Origin: Cohnella laeviribosi DSM 21336
GTDB lineage: Bacteria; Bacillota; Bacilli; Paenibacillales; Paenibacillaceae
NCBI RefSeq assembly: GCF_000378425.1
Contig: NZ_KB899841.1
Span: 1 to 47,089 of the forward strand
Length of the DNA: 47,089 bases
Direction: 5' to 3'
Shown here: positions 40,145 through 47,089 of the stretch, in pieces
Numbering within the stretch: position 1 is the stretch's first letter
Layout of the letters: every line of letters begins with the position of its first letter
Program-made: the position numbers and the translations under genes
Notes under the pieces: model-generated
The model's input: only the letters and a program-made list of their open reading frames with translations
Told to the model about the DNA's origin: nothing
Database searches by the model: none

Positions 40145-40669
40145 CATCCAGCGCAGAAGCAGCTCGGCCACTTCGGCGGGCGTCCGCCCGGAGGTATCGA
40201 CCGTCGCGTGGGCGAAGTCGTAGGCATGACGCCGCGTCCGCAGCAAACGGTCGATCCGCTCCGCCGCGTCGCCCTTTAGCAGCGGCCGCGCTCCCGTCCC
40301 CGCCGGATCCGCCTCGGTGACGCGGCGCAGCAGGGTCTCTCTGTCCGCCGTCAGCGCGACAACCCAGCCGCCGGCCAGCATGAGGCGTCGATTTTCCTCC
40401 CGGAGCACGGCGCCGCCTCCGGTCGCGACGATATGCCGGCTGCCCGCAAGCACCTCTTGCAGCACGCGGCTTTCCCAATCGCGGAAGGCCGCTTCGCCTT
40501 CCTCCGCAAAAATGTCGGGAATCGTTTTGCCCGCTTGGCGAACGACCTCATCGTCCGTATCGATGCGCTCCCATCCGAGGCGCCCGGCGAGCAGCCGGCT
40601 TACGGTCGACTTGCCCGTCCCCATAAATCCGACCAAAATCACATTCCTTGGTTTCGCTCGTACGCTCAA
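40139..40669 (-). CDS. aroK: Shikimate kinase
   Basis: P-loop kinase of 176 residues that makes shikimate-3-phosphate, the substrate of AroA. Walker A GFMGTGKS, the shikimate-binding DTDDEV, FRDWE and TGGGAV motifs, and the lid R in GARPLL are present. Start is TTG 40669 with GGGGAG 7 nt upstream; the ATG at 40702 has no ribosome site. Not in the same operon as aroA. Confidence 0.93.
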   Translation of the reverse strand: MSVRAKPRNVILVGFMGTGKSTVSRLLAGRLGWERIDTDDEVVRQAGKTIPDIFAEEGEAAFRDWESRVLQEVLAGSRHIVATGGGAVLREENRRLMLAGGWVVALTADRETLLRRVTEADPAGTGARPLLKGDAAERIDRLLRTRRHAYDFAHATVDTSGRTPAEVAELLLRWML

Positions 40670-40818
40670 ACCGCCTCTCCCCGTTCTTCTATTGCACTCC
40701 ATTTATCATACCATATCTATGCTAGCGGCGCTTCAGGTATAAATTCGTGCGTTTTTTCGTATGGTGGTAATAATCGATCGAAATAGAATCCATTTCCGAA
40801 ATCAAGGTGGTCCTGCCG

Positions 40819-41112
40819 ATGAGCTCCATTCACCACGGCGGTTTGCCGCAGCCCCGATTTCCCGGCGAACCTCTGAAGCGCTTGCTCGATCCGTCCTATC
40901 CGATGTGCCGCGAAGATCTGATCCTGGCGCTGGACTTTATCAAAAGAAAAGTGGCCGAAGGAGCGCCCGAATGGACGGGGCTCGATCGGCCACGGCTGCT
41001 TGCGCATTTCGCCTGCTACGCCGAGCTTGCCATGCATCTGGTTCACCGGCAGAACCTGTGCGGCGAAGACGCGGCCTGCTTGCGCGCGATGCTGGCGGAC
41101 ATGCTCCCCTGA
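40819..41112 (+). CDS. Small hypothetical protein
   Basis: Protein of 97 residues with no recognised family. It has a Pro-rich N-terminus, then helices rich in Leu/Ala with conserved-looking Cys residues (MCRED, HFACYAE, NLCGEDAACL). ATG 40819 follows AAGGTGG by 8 nt. It ends one base from the end of convergent gndA. Codon use is like its neighbours. A genuine but uncharacterised gene is more likely than not. Confidence 0.6.
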   Translation: MSSIHHGGLPQPRFPGEPLKRLLDPSYPMCREDLILALDFIKRKVAEGAPEWTGLDRPRLLAHFACYAELAMHLVHRQNLCGEDAACLRAMLADMLP

Positions 41113-41113
41113 A

Positions 41114-42529
41114 TTACGATTCCATCCAGTTGTGGTGGAAGACGCCTTCCTTGTCCACCCGCTTGAACGTATGGGCTCCGAAATAGTCGCGCTGCGCTTG
41201 AAGCAGATTAGCCGGCAGGCGTTCGGAACGGTAGCTGTCGTAATAAGCGAGAGCGCTCGCGAACGCAGGCACCGGAATGCCGTAACGGACGGCCGTTGCG
41301 ACGACTTCGCGCCATGCGTCCTGATAGTTCTCGACAACGCCTTTGAAGTACTCGTCGAGCAGCAGGTTTTTCAGCTCGGGATTGCGGTCGTAGGCGTCCT
41401 TGATGTTTTGCAGGAAGCGGGCGCGGATAATGCAGCCGCCGCGGAAGATCATCGCGATGTTGCCGTACTGCAGGTTCCAGTTGTACTCCTCGGAAGCGGC
41501 GCGCATTTGCGCGAAGCCTTGGGCGTACGAACAGATCTTGCTTGCGTACAGCGCCTTGCGGACGCTCTCGATGAACGCGGCCTTGTCGCCTTGGAACGCC
41601 GGTTTTTGCGGTCCCTTGAGCACCTTGCTGGCCGCGACGCGCTCTTCCTTCATCGCGGACAGGAAGCGGGAAAATACCGATTCCGTAATGATGGACAGCG
41701 GAACGCCCAGATCGAGCGCGCTTTGGCTTGTCCATTTGCCGGTTCCCTTTTGGCCCGCCGCGTCGAGAATGACATCCACCATCGGCTTGCCGGTTTCCGG
41801 ATCTTTCTTGGAGAAAATGTCGGCGGTGATTTCGATCAGGTAGCTGTCGAGCTCGCCTTTGTTCCATTCGGTGAAAATCTCGTGCAGCTCGTCCGTGGAC
41901 AAGCCCAGCACGTCCTTAAGCAGTTGATAAGCTTCGCAGATCAGCTGCATGTCGCCGTATTCGATGCCGTTGTGGACCATTTTGACATAGTGGCCCGCGC
42001 CGTCCGGTCCGATGTACGTGCAGCACGGATCGCCGTTTACTTTGGCGGAGATGCCCGTCAGAATCGGCTCGACCAGCTTATAAGCTTCCAGCGGGCCGCC
42101 CGGCATGATCGCCGGACCTTTGAGCGCGCCTTCTTCGCCGCCGGATACGCCGGTCCCGATAAAGTGGAAGCCTTTCTCGGTCAGCTCCTTGGAGCGGCGC
42201 TGCGTGTCCGGGAAGTAGGCGTTGCCGCCGTCGATAATGATATCGCCTTTGTCCAGGTACGGAACGAGCGACTCGATCGTCGCATCCGTGCCGGAGCCGG
42301 CTTGCACCATGATCAAAATTTTGCGCGGTTTTTCCAGGGAATTGACAAACTCCTCGACGGAGTAGGTCGGAATGAGGTTTTTGCCTTTGCCGTCCGTTGC
42401 GATCAGATCGTCCGTCTTCTCGCGGGAGCGGTTATATACCGCTACGGTGTAACCGCGGCTTTCAATGTTTAAGGCCAGATTGCGTCCCATTACGGCCATG
42501 CCGACGACGCCAATGTGTGCTTTAGACAT
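41114..42529 (-). CDS. gndA: 6-phosphogluconate dehydrogenase (decarboxylating)
   Basis: Protein of 471 residues that oxidises 6-phosphogluconate to ribulose-5-phosphate with NADP+ in the pentose phosphate pathway. The N-terminal Rossmann loop is [16 protein letters not shown], with NRSREKTD for NADP+ specificity. [19 protein letters not shown], the catalytic [11 protein letters not shown] and the C-terminal [19 protein letters not shown] complete it. The start at ATG 42529 with AAAGGA at 11 nt is preferred over ATG 42541. Confidence 0.97.
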   Translation of the reverse strand: MSKAHIGVVGMAVMGRNLALNIESRGYTVAVYNRSREKTDDLIATDGKGKNLIPTYSVEEFVNSLEKPRKILIMVQAGSGTDATIESLVPYLDKGDIIIDGGNAYFPDTQRRSKELTEKGFHFIGTGVSGGEEGALKGPAIMPGGPLEAYKLVEPILTGISAKVNGDPCCTYIGPDGAGHYVKMVHNGIEYGDMQLICEAYQLLKDVLGLSTDELHEIFTEWNKGELDSYLIEITADIFSKKDPETGKPMVDVILDAAGQKGTGKWTSQSALDLGVPLSIITESVFSRFLSAMKEERVAASKVLKGPQKPAFQGDKAAFIESVRKALYASKICSYAQGFAQMRAASEEYNWNLQYGNIAMIFRGGCIIRARFLQNIKDAYDRNPELKNLLLDEYFKGVVENYQDAWREVVATAVRYGIPVPAFASALAYYDSYRSERLPANLLQAQRDYFGAHTFKRVDKEGVFHHNWMES

Positions 42530-42616
42530 GTTTCGCTTCATCCTTTAGACAATATTTTCACAATATCGTTATTGTACTCTTTTTGCGCGCAGATGAAAAC
42601 CTCTTTAATGGAATCT

Positions 42617-43285
42617 TCACATTCGCGGGACGCCCCGCTGCCACTCGAAGCCGATCGCATTCAGGAACGCCCGCGCCAAGGTCATGTGGCCGGCGGCGTT
42701 CGGGTGGACGCGGTCCCATGCGATCGTCGCCGGGTAGAGATGTTCCATCACGCGGTCAAACTCGGCCTGCGTATCGACAAACAGCGTGCCGTGGCGCTCA
42801 GCCGTTCGCTTGACGATTTCCCCGTAGCGGTCCATCGCCGCCCGCATCGCGTCGTTGCGGTTCGGCTCCAGGTAAAACGGCGTCATGAGCACGATCCCCT
42901 TTACTTCCGGCTTCGTCCGGGCGACCAATTCGTCCAGCGTGGCTTCGTATTCGTCCGCATAGACGTGGGATTCCTTGATGGCCGGCAAGTCGAACTGCCG
43001 CCAGACGTCGTTGGTCCCGATCATGACCGAAACCCAGTCCGGCTTCAGATCCAGCACGTCGGTCTGCCAGCGCCCCTTCAGATCGCGCACCGTGTTGCCG
43101 CTGACGCCCATGTTGACGACGCGCACGCCAAGTTCCGGGTAAACCGACCCCAACAGGCCGTCCACATACGAGACGTAACCTTTGCCCAGCGCATGGAACA
43201 GTCCTTCGCCGACGGGCCGCGCCCTCTCGCAATCCGTAATCGAATCCCCGATCATCACCAATTTGTCGCCTTTGTCCAGACGCAT
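42617..43285 (-). CDS. SGNH/GDSL hydrolase
   Basis: Protein of 222 residues of the GDSL esterase/lipase family. Block I is IGDSITD (catalytic Ser), block II has Gly in NMGVSGNTV, block III is MIGTNDVW, and block V is DRVHPN (catalytic Asp-x-x-His). No signal peptide, so probably cytosolic. Substrate unknown; related enzymes deacetylate xylan oligomers or other esters. GGGGGAG 6 nt upstream of the ATG. Confidence 0.92.
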   Translation of the reverse strand: MRLDKGDKLVMIGDSITDCERARPVGEGLFHALGKGYVSYVDGLLGSVYPELGVRVVNMGVSGNTVRDLKGRWQTDVLDLKPDWVSVMIGTNDVWRQFDLPAIKESHVYADEYEATLDELVARTKPEVKGIVLMTPFYLEPNRNDAMRAAMDRYGEIVKRTAERHGTLFVDTQAEFDRVMEHLYPATIAWDRVHPNAAGHMTLARAFLNAIGFEWQRGVPRM

Positions 43286-43373
43286 GCGCTTCTCCCCCTA
43301 TGTACGATTATTTTGAAAAAAAGACAGTCAGCCCTATTATACTCCTGCGGTAAGCGCATTCAATCCGAAGGCA

Positions 43374-43399
43374 AAAAAGGGACGCCAAGCGGCGCCCCG
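43374..43399 (-). terminator. Terminator downstream of the 43.4-44.0 kb gene
   Basis: Minus strand GGGGCGCC, GCTT loop, GGCGTCCC, followed by six T (43379-43374). Confidence 0.88.
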
Positions 43400-43423
43400 G
43401 ATCGTCCATATGGCCGAAAATCC

Positions 43424-44020
43424 TCAAAGCTCAAGCAGAAGCATTTCTTTGCGCATCTCGACAAGCTTTTGCTTGCTCGTCTCGACGGCTTCGTCATCGC
43501 CCCGCTGCAGCGCCTCGTGAAGCACCGCGAGCTCGTAATCAAGCTCGAGGCGGAGCACTCCCGCCCGGAGTTCGGCACGTTTGGACTTGAAGGCCTGCAC
43601 GATGTCTTCTACCGTAATTTGGGGGCGTTTCTGAAAAATAATCCGATGTTCCATGCCCGACACCTCCACGAGACGAATAATTTCGCCGAACATAATGTTC
43701 TCGATGAGCATCTGGCGATCGCGGAACCGTTTCACGACCGCATGGCCGCGCGACTCGTTGATCAGCTTCTCGATGCTCCGCGCCAACCTCTCGTCCTTCA
43801 CGATATACGTCCCAACCATTTTGTACCGGGCGCCGGCGCGCTGAAACCGAAATTTCAGCAGCTTCCGGCCGCTTCTCACGGAAACGAGGAAATAGTGCTC
43901 CCACTCGTTCCAGTACAGAGAATAGCCGTCCTGGATCAATTCGCGTATCCAGTTTAGAATTTGTCTGCGGTCAAAACGAAGCTCCAAATCGCAATATTCC
44001 ACTTCGTAGCTTCGATTCAC
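43424..44020 (-). CDS. Conserved hypothetical protein, basic and helical
   Basis: Protein of 198 residues from GTG 44020, which has GGGGGG 6 nt upstream. A longer frame begins at ATG 44080 with only a weak site. The N-terminal half is an alpha/beta segment with WIRELIQDGYSLYWNEWEHYFLV and KLLKFRFQRAGARYKMVGTYIV. The C-terminal half is a coiled-coil-like helix rich in Arg/Glu/Leu ending KEMLLLEL. I do not recognise the family. Divergent from yktB. Confidence 0.7.
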   Translation of the reverse strand: MNRSYEVEYCDLELRFDRRQILNWIRELIQDGYSLYWNEWEHYFLVSVRSGRKLLKFRFQRAGARYKMVGTYIVKDERLARSIEKLINESRGHAVVKRFRDRQMLIENIMFGEIIRLVEVSGMEHRIIFQKRPQITVEDIVQAFKSKRAELRAGVLRLELDYELAVLHEALQRGDDEAVETSKQKLVEMRKEMLLLEL

Positions 44021-44193
44021 GGCCATCCCCCCTTCCGCAATGGTTGCACGGCCTGAGTTATTGACCGAATGTTCAGACATTTCTTGCTTACTTCTATCTT
44101 ATACTCCATCTTATGTTCTGGCAACTTGGTTTCTTGACTAATTTCCATTATAGTGGGGTCAAAGAGTTCATCGATTTGCATGAGGTGAAAACA

Positions 44194-44877
44194 TTGAACG
44201 CAACTTATAATCCGTCCGACCTTTCATCCGCCGCGGAAGCCGCCGGTTTTGCCGGCTTTGACGGCTTTGGCCCCGACGATTTCGATGCGATGGCCGTTCC
44301 CGGCCTGCAGCCCCGGATGGCTGCCATCATCGAGCGCGTCCGGCCGAAGCTGCATGCGTTGGGACAAGCCCTCGCCCCGCAGCTGTCCCGATTGTGCGGA
44401 GAGCAGATGACCGCGCACGTCGCCAAGCACGCGCGGCGGTCCGTCAATCCGCCCGACGACACATGGGTCGCCTGGTCGCCGAGCCCGAGAGGCTACAAGG
44501 CGTTTCCCCATTTCCAGATCGGCCTGTGGTCGACGCATTTGTTTATCCAGTTCGCCGTCATTTACGAATGCCCGGCCAAAAGCGCGTTCGCCGAACGCGC
44601 GGAAGCCGAGCTGGCTTCGATCCGTTCCTCCGTGCCGGCGGAATATCAATGGTCCAAGGACCATATGCAGCCGGAAGGGACGGCGCACCGGGACTTGTCC
44701 GACGAAGAGCTGAGCGCGCTGTTCGTCCGGCTCCGCACGGTCAAAGCCGCCGAGCTGACTTGCGGCCTGCACATTCGCCGGGACGACCCGCTGCTGTCGG
44801 ACGGCAAGGCGCTGCTCGCCAAGGCGGAGAGCGTTTTTGAAACGCTGCTGCCGCTTTATAAGATGGCGCGGGCTTAA
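44194..44877 (+). CDS. yktB: YktB family protein (DUF1054)
   Basis: Protein of 227 residues matching the Bacillales YktB/DUF1054 family: VPGLQPRMAAIIERVRPKL, HVAKHARRSVNPPDDTWVAW, and GYKAFPHFQIGLW. Function is unknown. The start is TTG 44194 with GAGGTG about 6 nt upstream. The frame up to 44113 has no ribosome site. Terminator at 44907-44954. Confidence 0.85.
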   Translation: MNATYNPSDLSSAAEAAGFAGFDGFGPDDFDAMAVPGLQPRMAAIIERVRPKLHALGQALAPQLSRLCGEQMTAHVAKHARRSVNPPDDTWVAWSPSPRGYKAFPHFQIGLWSTHLFIQFAVIYECPAKSAFAERAEAELASIRSSVPAEYQWSKDHMQPEGTAHRDLSDEELSALFVRLRTVKAAELTCGLHIRRDDPLLSDGKALLAKAESVFETLLPLYKMARA

Positions 44878-44906
44878 GTTCGGTATGGCCGGCTGGCAAA
44901 CGAGGC

Positions 44907-44954
44907 AAAGGCTGCCCCTTATGCACACTGAACTGCATGATGGGACAGCCTTTT
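44907..44954 (+). terminator. Terminator of yktB
   Basis: AAAGGCTGCCCC, a long loop with its own weak stem, then GGGACAGCCTTTT. Confidence 0.78.
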
Positions 44955-45439
44955 CGCGCCTCTGGGCGCTCTCCGCGCAACGTAAGTTATGCACCGCCTG
45001 TACCTCGCCTCATGAAATTTTTCTCCATGCTTCGCGAGAGCAGCGAAACCCCGCCGCGTGTCGTGCGCCGACATACCCCCCTTTCGTCGATGACAAGCCG
45101 CATGCACCCCTTAACACCGACGACAAACGGACAATATCGAGCGAGAAGATGACGGGACGATGTTTTTTGTGGAGCCGGACAAGACATCCGTTAATTATGA
45201 GCCTTGGCTCGAAATCGACGATTTGGGGGACACTCGATCCGCTATTGCCTCTAGATCGTCCATAATGGCGCATGTTGGCGAGAATTAGCGGAACCTGTGT
45301 CCGCGTCGTTTGGATTTTAGGCCGTTACGATCACATTAACGAACCTACGGTCCGTTTCATCCATTAGCGCGAAGATGCTGCCGGCCAACCACGGCGGATC
45401 GAATGCAGCCGCCATCGTGTCTCGCAGGAAGAAAACGGC
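44955..45439. other. Non-coding stretch with degenerate repeat motifs
   Basis: About 485 bp without a supportable gene; short open frames lack ribosome sites and family resemblance. At 45288-45350 there is TTAGCGGAACCTGTGTCCGC, then GAACCTACGGTCCGTTT. This resembles in style the AGCGGAAC start of the 36.8 kb repeat units and may be a degraded member of the same kind of intergenic repeat. Confidence 0.5.
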
Positions 45440-45985
45440 TCAGGCGGATGCGCTTTTGTCCGTACGCGGCCACAGCGTGTAGCTGAAACTGATGATAAAA
45501 TCGATGCCAAGCACGATCGCCCATCGCAAGCTCCACGCCACAAACGGCGAATTGACGCCAAGTTCCCCGACTCCGGCCAGAACGTGCATGCCGAGCAGCA
45601 GCAGGCTGCCGATGCACCAGGCGAGCAAATGCAGCAGCCAGCCCCTGCGCTCGTGCGCCGCATGCTCTCTTCCGTATAGCTTGCGGGGCGCGGGCCCGCC
45701 CTTGAAGCGGCGAGCGAACCGCTCGTCGGCCCAGCGAATCATCCGATGGCCGAAGGCGACGGACACGCCCAAGTAAACGGCAGCCAAGCCGTGCGTCCAC
45801 GAAGGTTCGGCCCCGCCCCGCAAATCGATGACCGTCGCGATGAGCAGAACCAAATCGACGACGGGCGTCAGAATCAGCAAAGCGGCGCCCGTTCTCCGCC
45901 AGTTCAGCATATAACGGCAGAACAGTCCGGCCGCCACCAACGCCCAGAACCCAATTTCACACCCGATGATCAACGCTCCGATCAT
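45440..45985 (-). CDS. Hypothetical integral membrane protein
   Basis: Protein of 181 residues with about four or five hydrophobic segments (1-25, 34-54, 66-84, 117-137, 150-170) and a basic loop (RRFKGGPAPRKLYGREHAAHERR) after the third. I do not recognise the family. AAGGAGG 6 nt before ATG 45985 sets the start. It is divergent from a TetR-family gene with a shared palindromic operator, so it is the likely target of that regulator. Confidence 0.75.
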   Translation of the reverse strand: MIGALIIGCEIGFWALVAAGLFCRYMLNWRRTGAALLILTPVVDLVLLIATVIDLRGGAEPSWTHGLAAVYLGVSVAFGHRMIRWADERFARRFKGGPAPRKLYGREHAAHERRGWLLHLLAWCIGSLLLLGMHVLAGVGELGVNSPFVAWSLRWAIVLGIDFIISFSYTLWPRTDKSASA

Positions 45986-45996
45986 ACGCGGCCTCC

Positions 45997-46053
45997 TTTT
46001 TTAATACAGTCGTATGAAAACAAATTTATTTTAACACTACTGTACTAAAAAAA
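45997..46053. promoter_or_regulatory. Inverted-repeat operator between the membrane-protein and TetR genes
   Basis: Arms TTTTTTAATACAGT (45997-46010) and ACTGTACTAAAAAAA (46039-46053), 13 of 14 complementary, 28 bp apart. On the plus side TGCTAAAAT (46058-46066) is an extended -10 for the TetR gene. The left arm overlaps the ribosome-site region of the membrane gene. Confidence 0.65.
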
Positions 46054-46072
46054 GAAGTGCTAAAATAAGCGT

Positions 46073-46693
46073 ATGCCAAAAATCGTAGATCACGATGTCC
46101 GCCGTAAGGAGCTCGGAGAAGCGGCCTGGCGGATCATACGGCGGGAAGGACTGGATGCGGTAACGGTCCGAAATGTGGCCAAAGAAGCGGGGGTGTCGCT
46201 CGGTGCGCTACGGCATTATTTTACGAGCCAGTCGGATCTTTTGGCCTTCTCGATGCGCATGATCTCCGACCGCGTCAAAGAGCGGATCGCAAACGTCAAG
46301 CTGTCGGGCGACATTCGGGCGGATTGCGAGACGCTTATCGAAGAATTGCTTCCGATGGATGCAGACAGGCGCAACGAAAGCGAGATCTGGCTCGCTTTTA
46401 CCGGCCGAAGGCTCGTCGATCCGAAGCTGGCGGAACTGAACGCCCAAGTGTACGACGAGCTGTACAGCCTGTTTCTCAAGCTCGTCCGGGCGATCGTCCG
46501 CTATCGCGAAGCGGTTGCGGGCGCGCCATGCGGGCTTGACGCCGAACTGGAGGCGAGGCGCTTGAACGCGCTGGTGGACGGGCTTGTCGTGCATGCCGTC
46601 TCCCGCCCCGATGTGATGACGCCCGGGATGATCCGCAGCATTGTTCGCCGGCATTTGGACGGTCTGCTGCCGGAAGCCGAAGAAGGCGAATGA
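46073..46693 (+). CDS. TetR/AcrR family transcriptional regulator
   Basis: Protein of 206 residues. N-terminal helix-turn-helix (about 25-50: AVTVRNVAKEAGVSLGALRHYF), then FTSQSDLLAF, the usual TetR helix 4. The C-terminal ligand/dimer domain (about 60-195) is helical and not assignable to a ligand. No clear ribosome site precedes the ATG, and the -10 TAAAAT ends 7 bp before it, so the mRNA may be leaderless. It probably represses itself and the divergent membrane-protein gene. Confidence 0.9.
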   Translation: MPKIVDHDVRRKELGEAAWRIIRREGLDAVTVRNVAKEAGVSLGALRHYFTSQSDLLAFSMRMISDRVKERIANVKLSGDIRADCETLIEELLPMDADRRNESEIWLAFTGRRLVDPKLAELNAQVYDELYSLFLKLVRAIVRYREAVAGAPCGLDAELEARRLNALVDGLVVHAVSRPDVMTPGMIRSIVRRHLDGLLPEAEEGE

Positions 46694-46843
46694 GGCGGGC
46701 CGCCATCCGGACAAAACGGTCCGGCCCTGAATCCCAGAGGGACCTAACCGAATCGGAGGAAATGCTCGGAATAAGCAAAGAAACTTCAGCCTCTCCGCCC
46801 TCGCGAATCGAGTAGGAGGGGGCGGCTAACCCCCGTCCTCTCA

Positions 46844-46877
46844 CAACACCTAGCATGCGGGTCCGCACTAGGCGTTT
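46844..46877 (-). ncRNA. Group II intron domain V
   Basis: 34-nt hairpin: basal stem AACGCCTAG / CTAGGTGTT, upper stem TGCG / CGCA, two-base bulge TG, loop GACC. The catalytic triad is CGC, the variant expected in class C introns, instead of AGC. Its 5' strand overlaps the stop codon of the maturase gene. Confidence 0.8.
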
Positions 46878-47089
46878 CCAAAAGGTTGACAAAGTTCCAG
46901 ATAACGAGAAAGCAAACTTTTCAGCCCTTTTGCTTCCCAATAGGAAGTTGGAAGGGCGTTGTTTATGGTTCGGGACATTTCCCAAGGACCTCGTCTAGAA
47001 TTGGCCATCATGAAGACCATCCAATCGGGCATGCCAAGCGCCCGGAGTTCGCGGATGCGGGTTCGTACCCGTTTCCACTGTTTCCATTG
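46868..47089 (-). CDS. ltrA: Group II intron reverse transcriptase/maturase, C-terminal fragment
   Basis: The last 73 residues of an intron-encoded protein, truncated by the window edge. The sequence contains RIRELRALGMPDWMVFMMAN, RRGPW, INNALPTSYWEAKGLKSLL and ends SRYLELCQPFGNA. This is the maturase/thumb end of class C-type proteins, which have no endonuclease domain. The full protein would splice and mobilise the intron. The stop lies inside domain V. Confidence 0.88.
   Translation of the reverse strand, partial: QWKQWKRVRTRIRELRALGMPDWMVFMMANSRRGPWEMSRTINNALPTSYWEAKGLKSLLSRYLELCQPFGNA

Larger units (their letters stand above)
46807..47089 (-). mobile_element. Group IIC intron, 3' part (runs in from the right edge)
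   Basis: Minus strand: the end of the intron-encoded protein, domain V (46844-46877), and domain VI (46807-46843). In domain [15 protein letters not shown] pairs with CCCCCTCCT-A-CTC and leaves one bulged A, the expected branch point 7-8 nt from the 3' end at CTCGAT (about 46807). The flanking sequence 46694-46806 after the TetR gene is non-coding. Confidence 0.88.

Noticed and set aside
1..47089. Small circular replicon closed through the intron
   Set aside because: The edges would fit one intron with a missing middle, but rpsD, tyrS, ftsW, aroA and ccpA are chromosomal; a broken assembly is simpler.

Overview
The window reads as chromosomal DNA of a GC-rich member of the Paenibacillaceae (Paenibacillus, Cohnella or Thermobacillus type). 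Bacillales-specific genes support this: ylbF/ylbG, ylaN, yugN, yktB, ytxJ (bacilliredoxin), yuaF-floT, ccpA and the acsA/acuA/acuC locus. Starts follow strong AAGGAGG-type ribosome binding sites, with frequent GTG and TTG starts. Almost all of the DNA is coding.

Layout. (a) 1-290 is the 5' part of a group IIC intron on the minus strand, inserted directly after the intrinsic terminator that follows ylbF-ylbG. (b) 1.2-5.0 kb holds a bacterial XPB-type helicase and its overlapping partner gene. (c) 5.1-16.1 kb holds single housekeeping genes: a CBS-pair protein, an M20 amidohydrolase, YugN, the divisome polymerase FtsW, an Asp23-family protein, a Ca2+/H+ antiporter, YlaN, DedA, an HPr-fold protein without its phosphorylatable His, an M29 aminopeptidase, a lipoprotein and a GAF-GGDEF diguanylate cyclase. 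(d) 16.2-24.1 kb is the rpsD-tyrS-PBP1 region, with the yuaF-floT membrane-organisation pair between them behind a sigma-W-like promoter. (e) 24.2-30.8 kb is the carbon-overflow region: acsA, divergent acuA-acuC, mtnN, ccpA and ytxJ, with candidate CcpA sites between acsA and acuA. (f) 30.9-36.5 kb has a VanZ protein, a DJ-1/PfpI protein, an overlapping glucose-type PTS pair (ptsG-ptsI without ptsH) and a methyltransferase. (g) 36.5-37.15 kb is a repeat-rich non-coding island. (h) 37.15-44.9 kb carries a compact minus-strand run (two fluoride channels, aroA, a CoA-binding protein), then a rhodanese, aroK, gndA, a GDSL hydrolase and YktB. (i) 45.4-46.7 kb is a divergent membrane-protein/TetR pair around a palindromic operator. 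(j) 46.8-47.1 kb is the 3' part of a group IIC intron on the minus strand, with the end of its reverse transcriptase, domain V and domain VI.

How the genes fit together. Acetyl-CoA synthetase AcsA, its acetyltransferase AcuA and the deacetylase AcuC sit next to the catabolite regulator CcpA, and a PTS sugar transporter with Enzyme I lies a few kb away. The real HPr that should link Enzyme I, the transporter and CcpA is not in the window. The only HPr-like protein keeps the Ser46 regulatory segment but has Asn where His15 should be. Both ends of the window lie inside group IIC intron sequence in the same orientation, which most simply means an assembly broken at a multicopy intron.

I see no tRNA, rRNA, CRISPR array or prophage. 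The least ordinary parts are the degenerate HPr, the 112-bp non-coding tandem repeat, the XPB gene pair and the intron-bounded ends.
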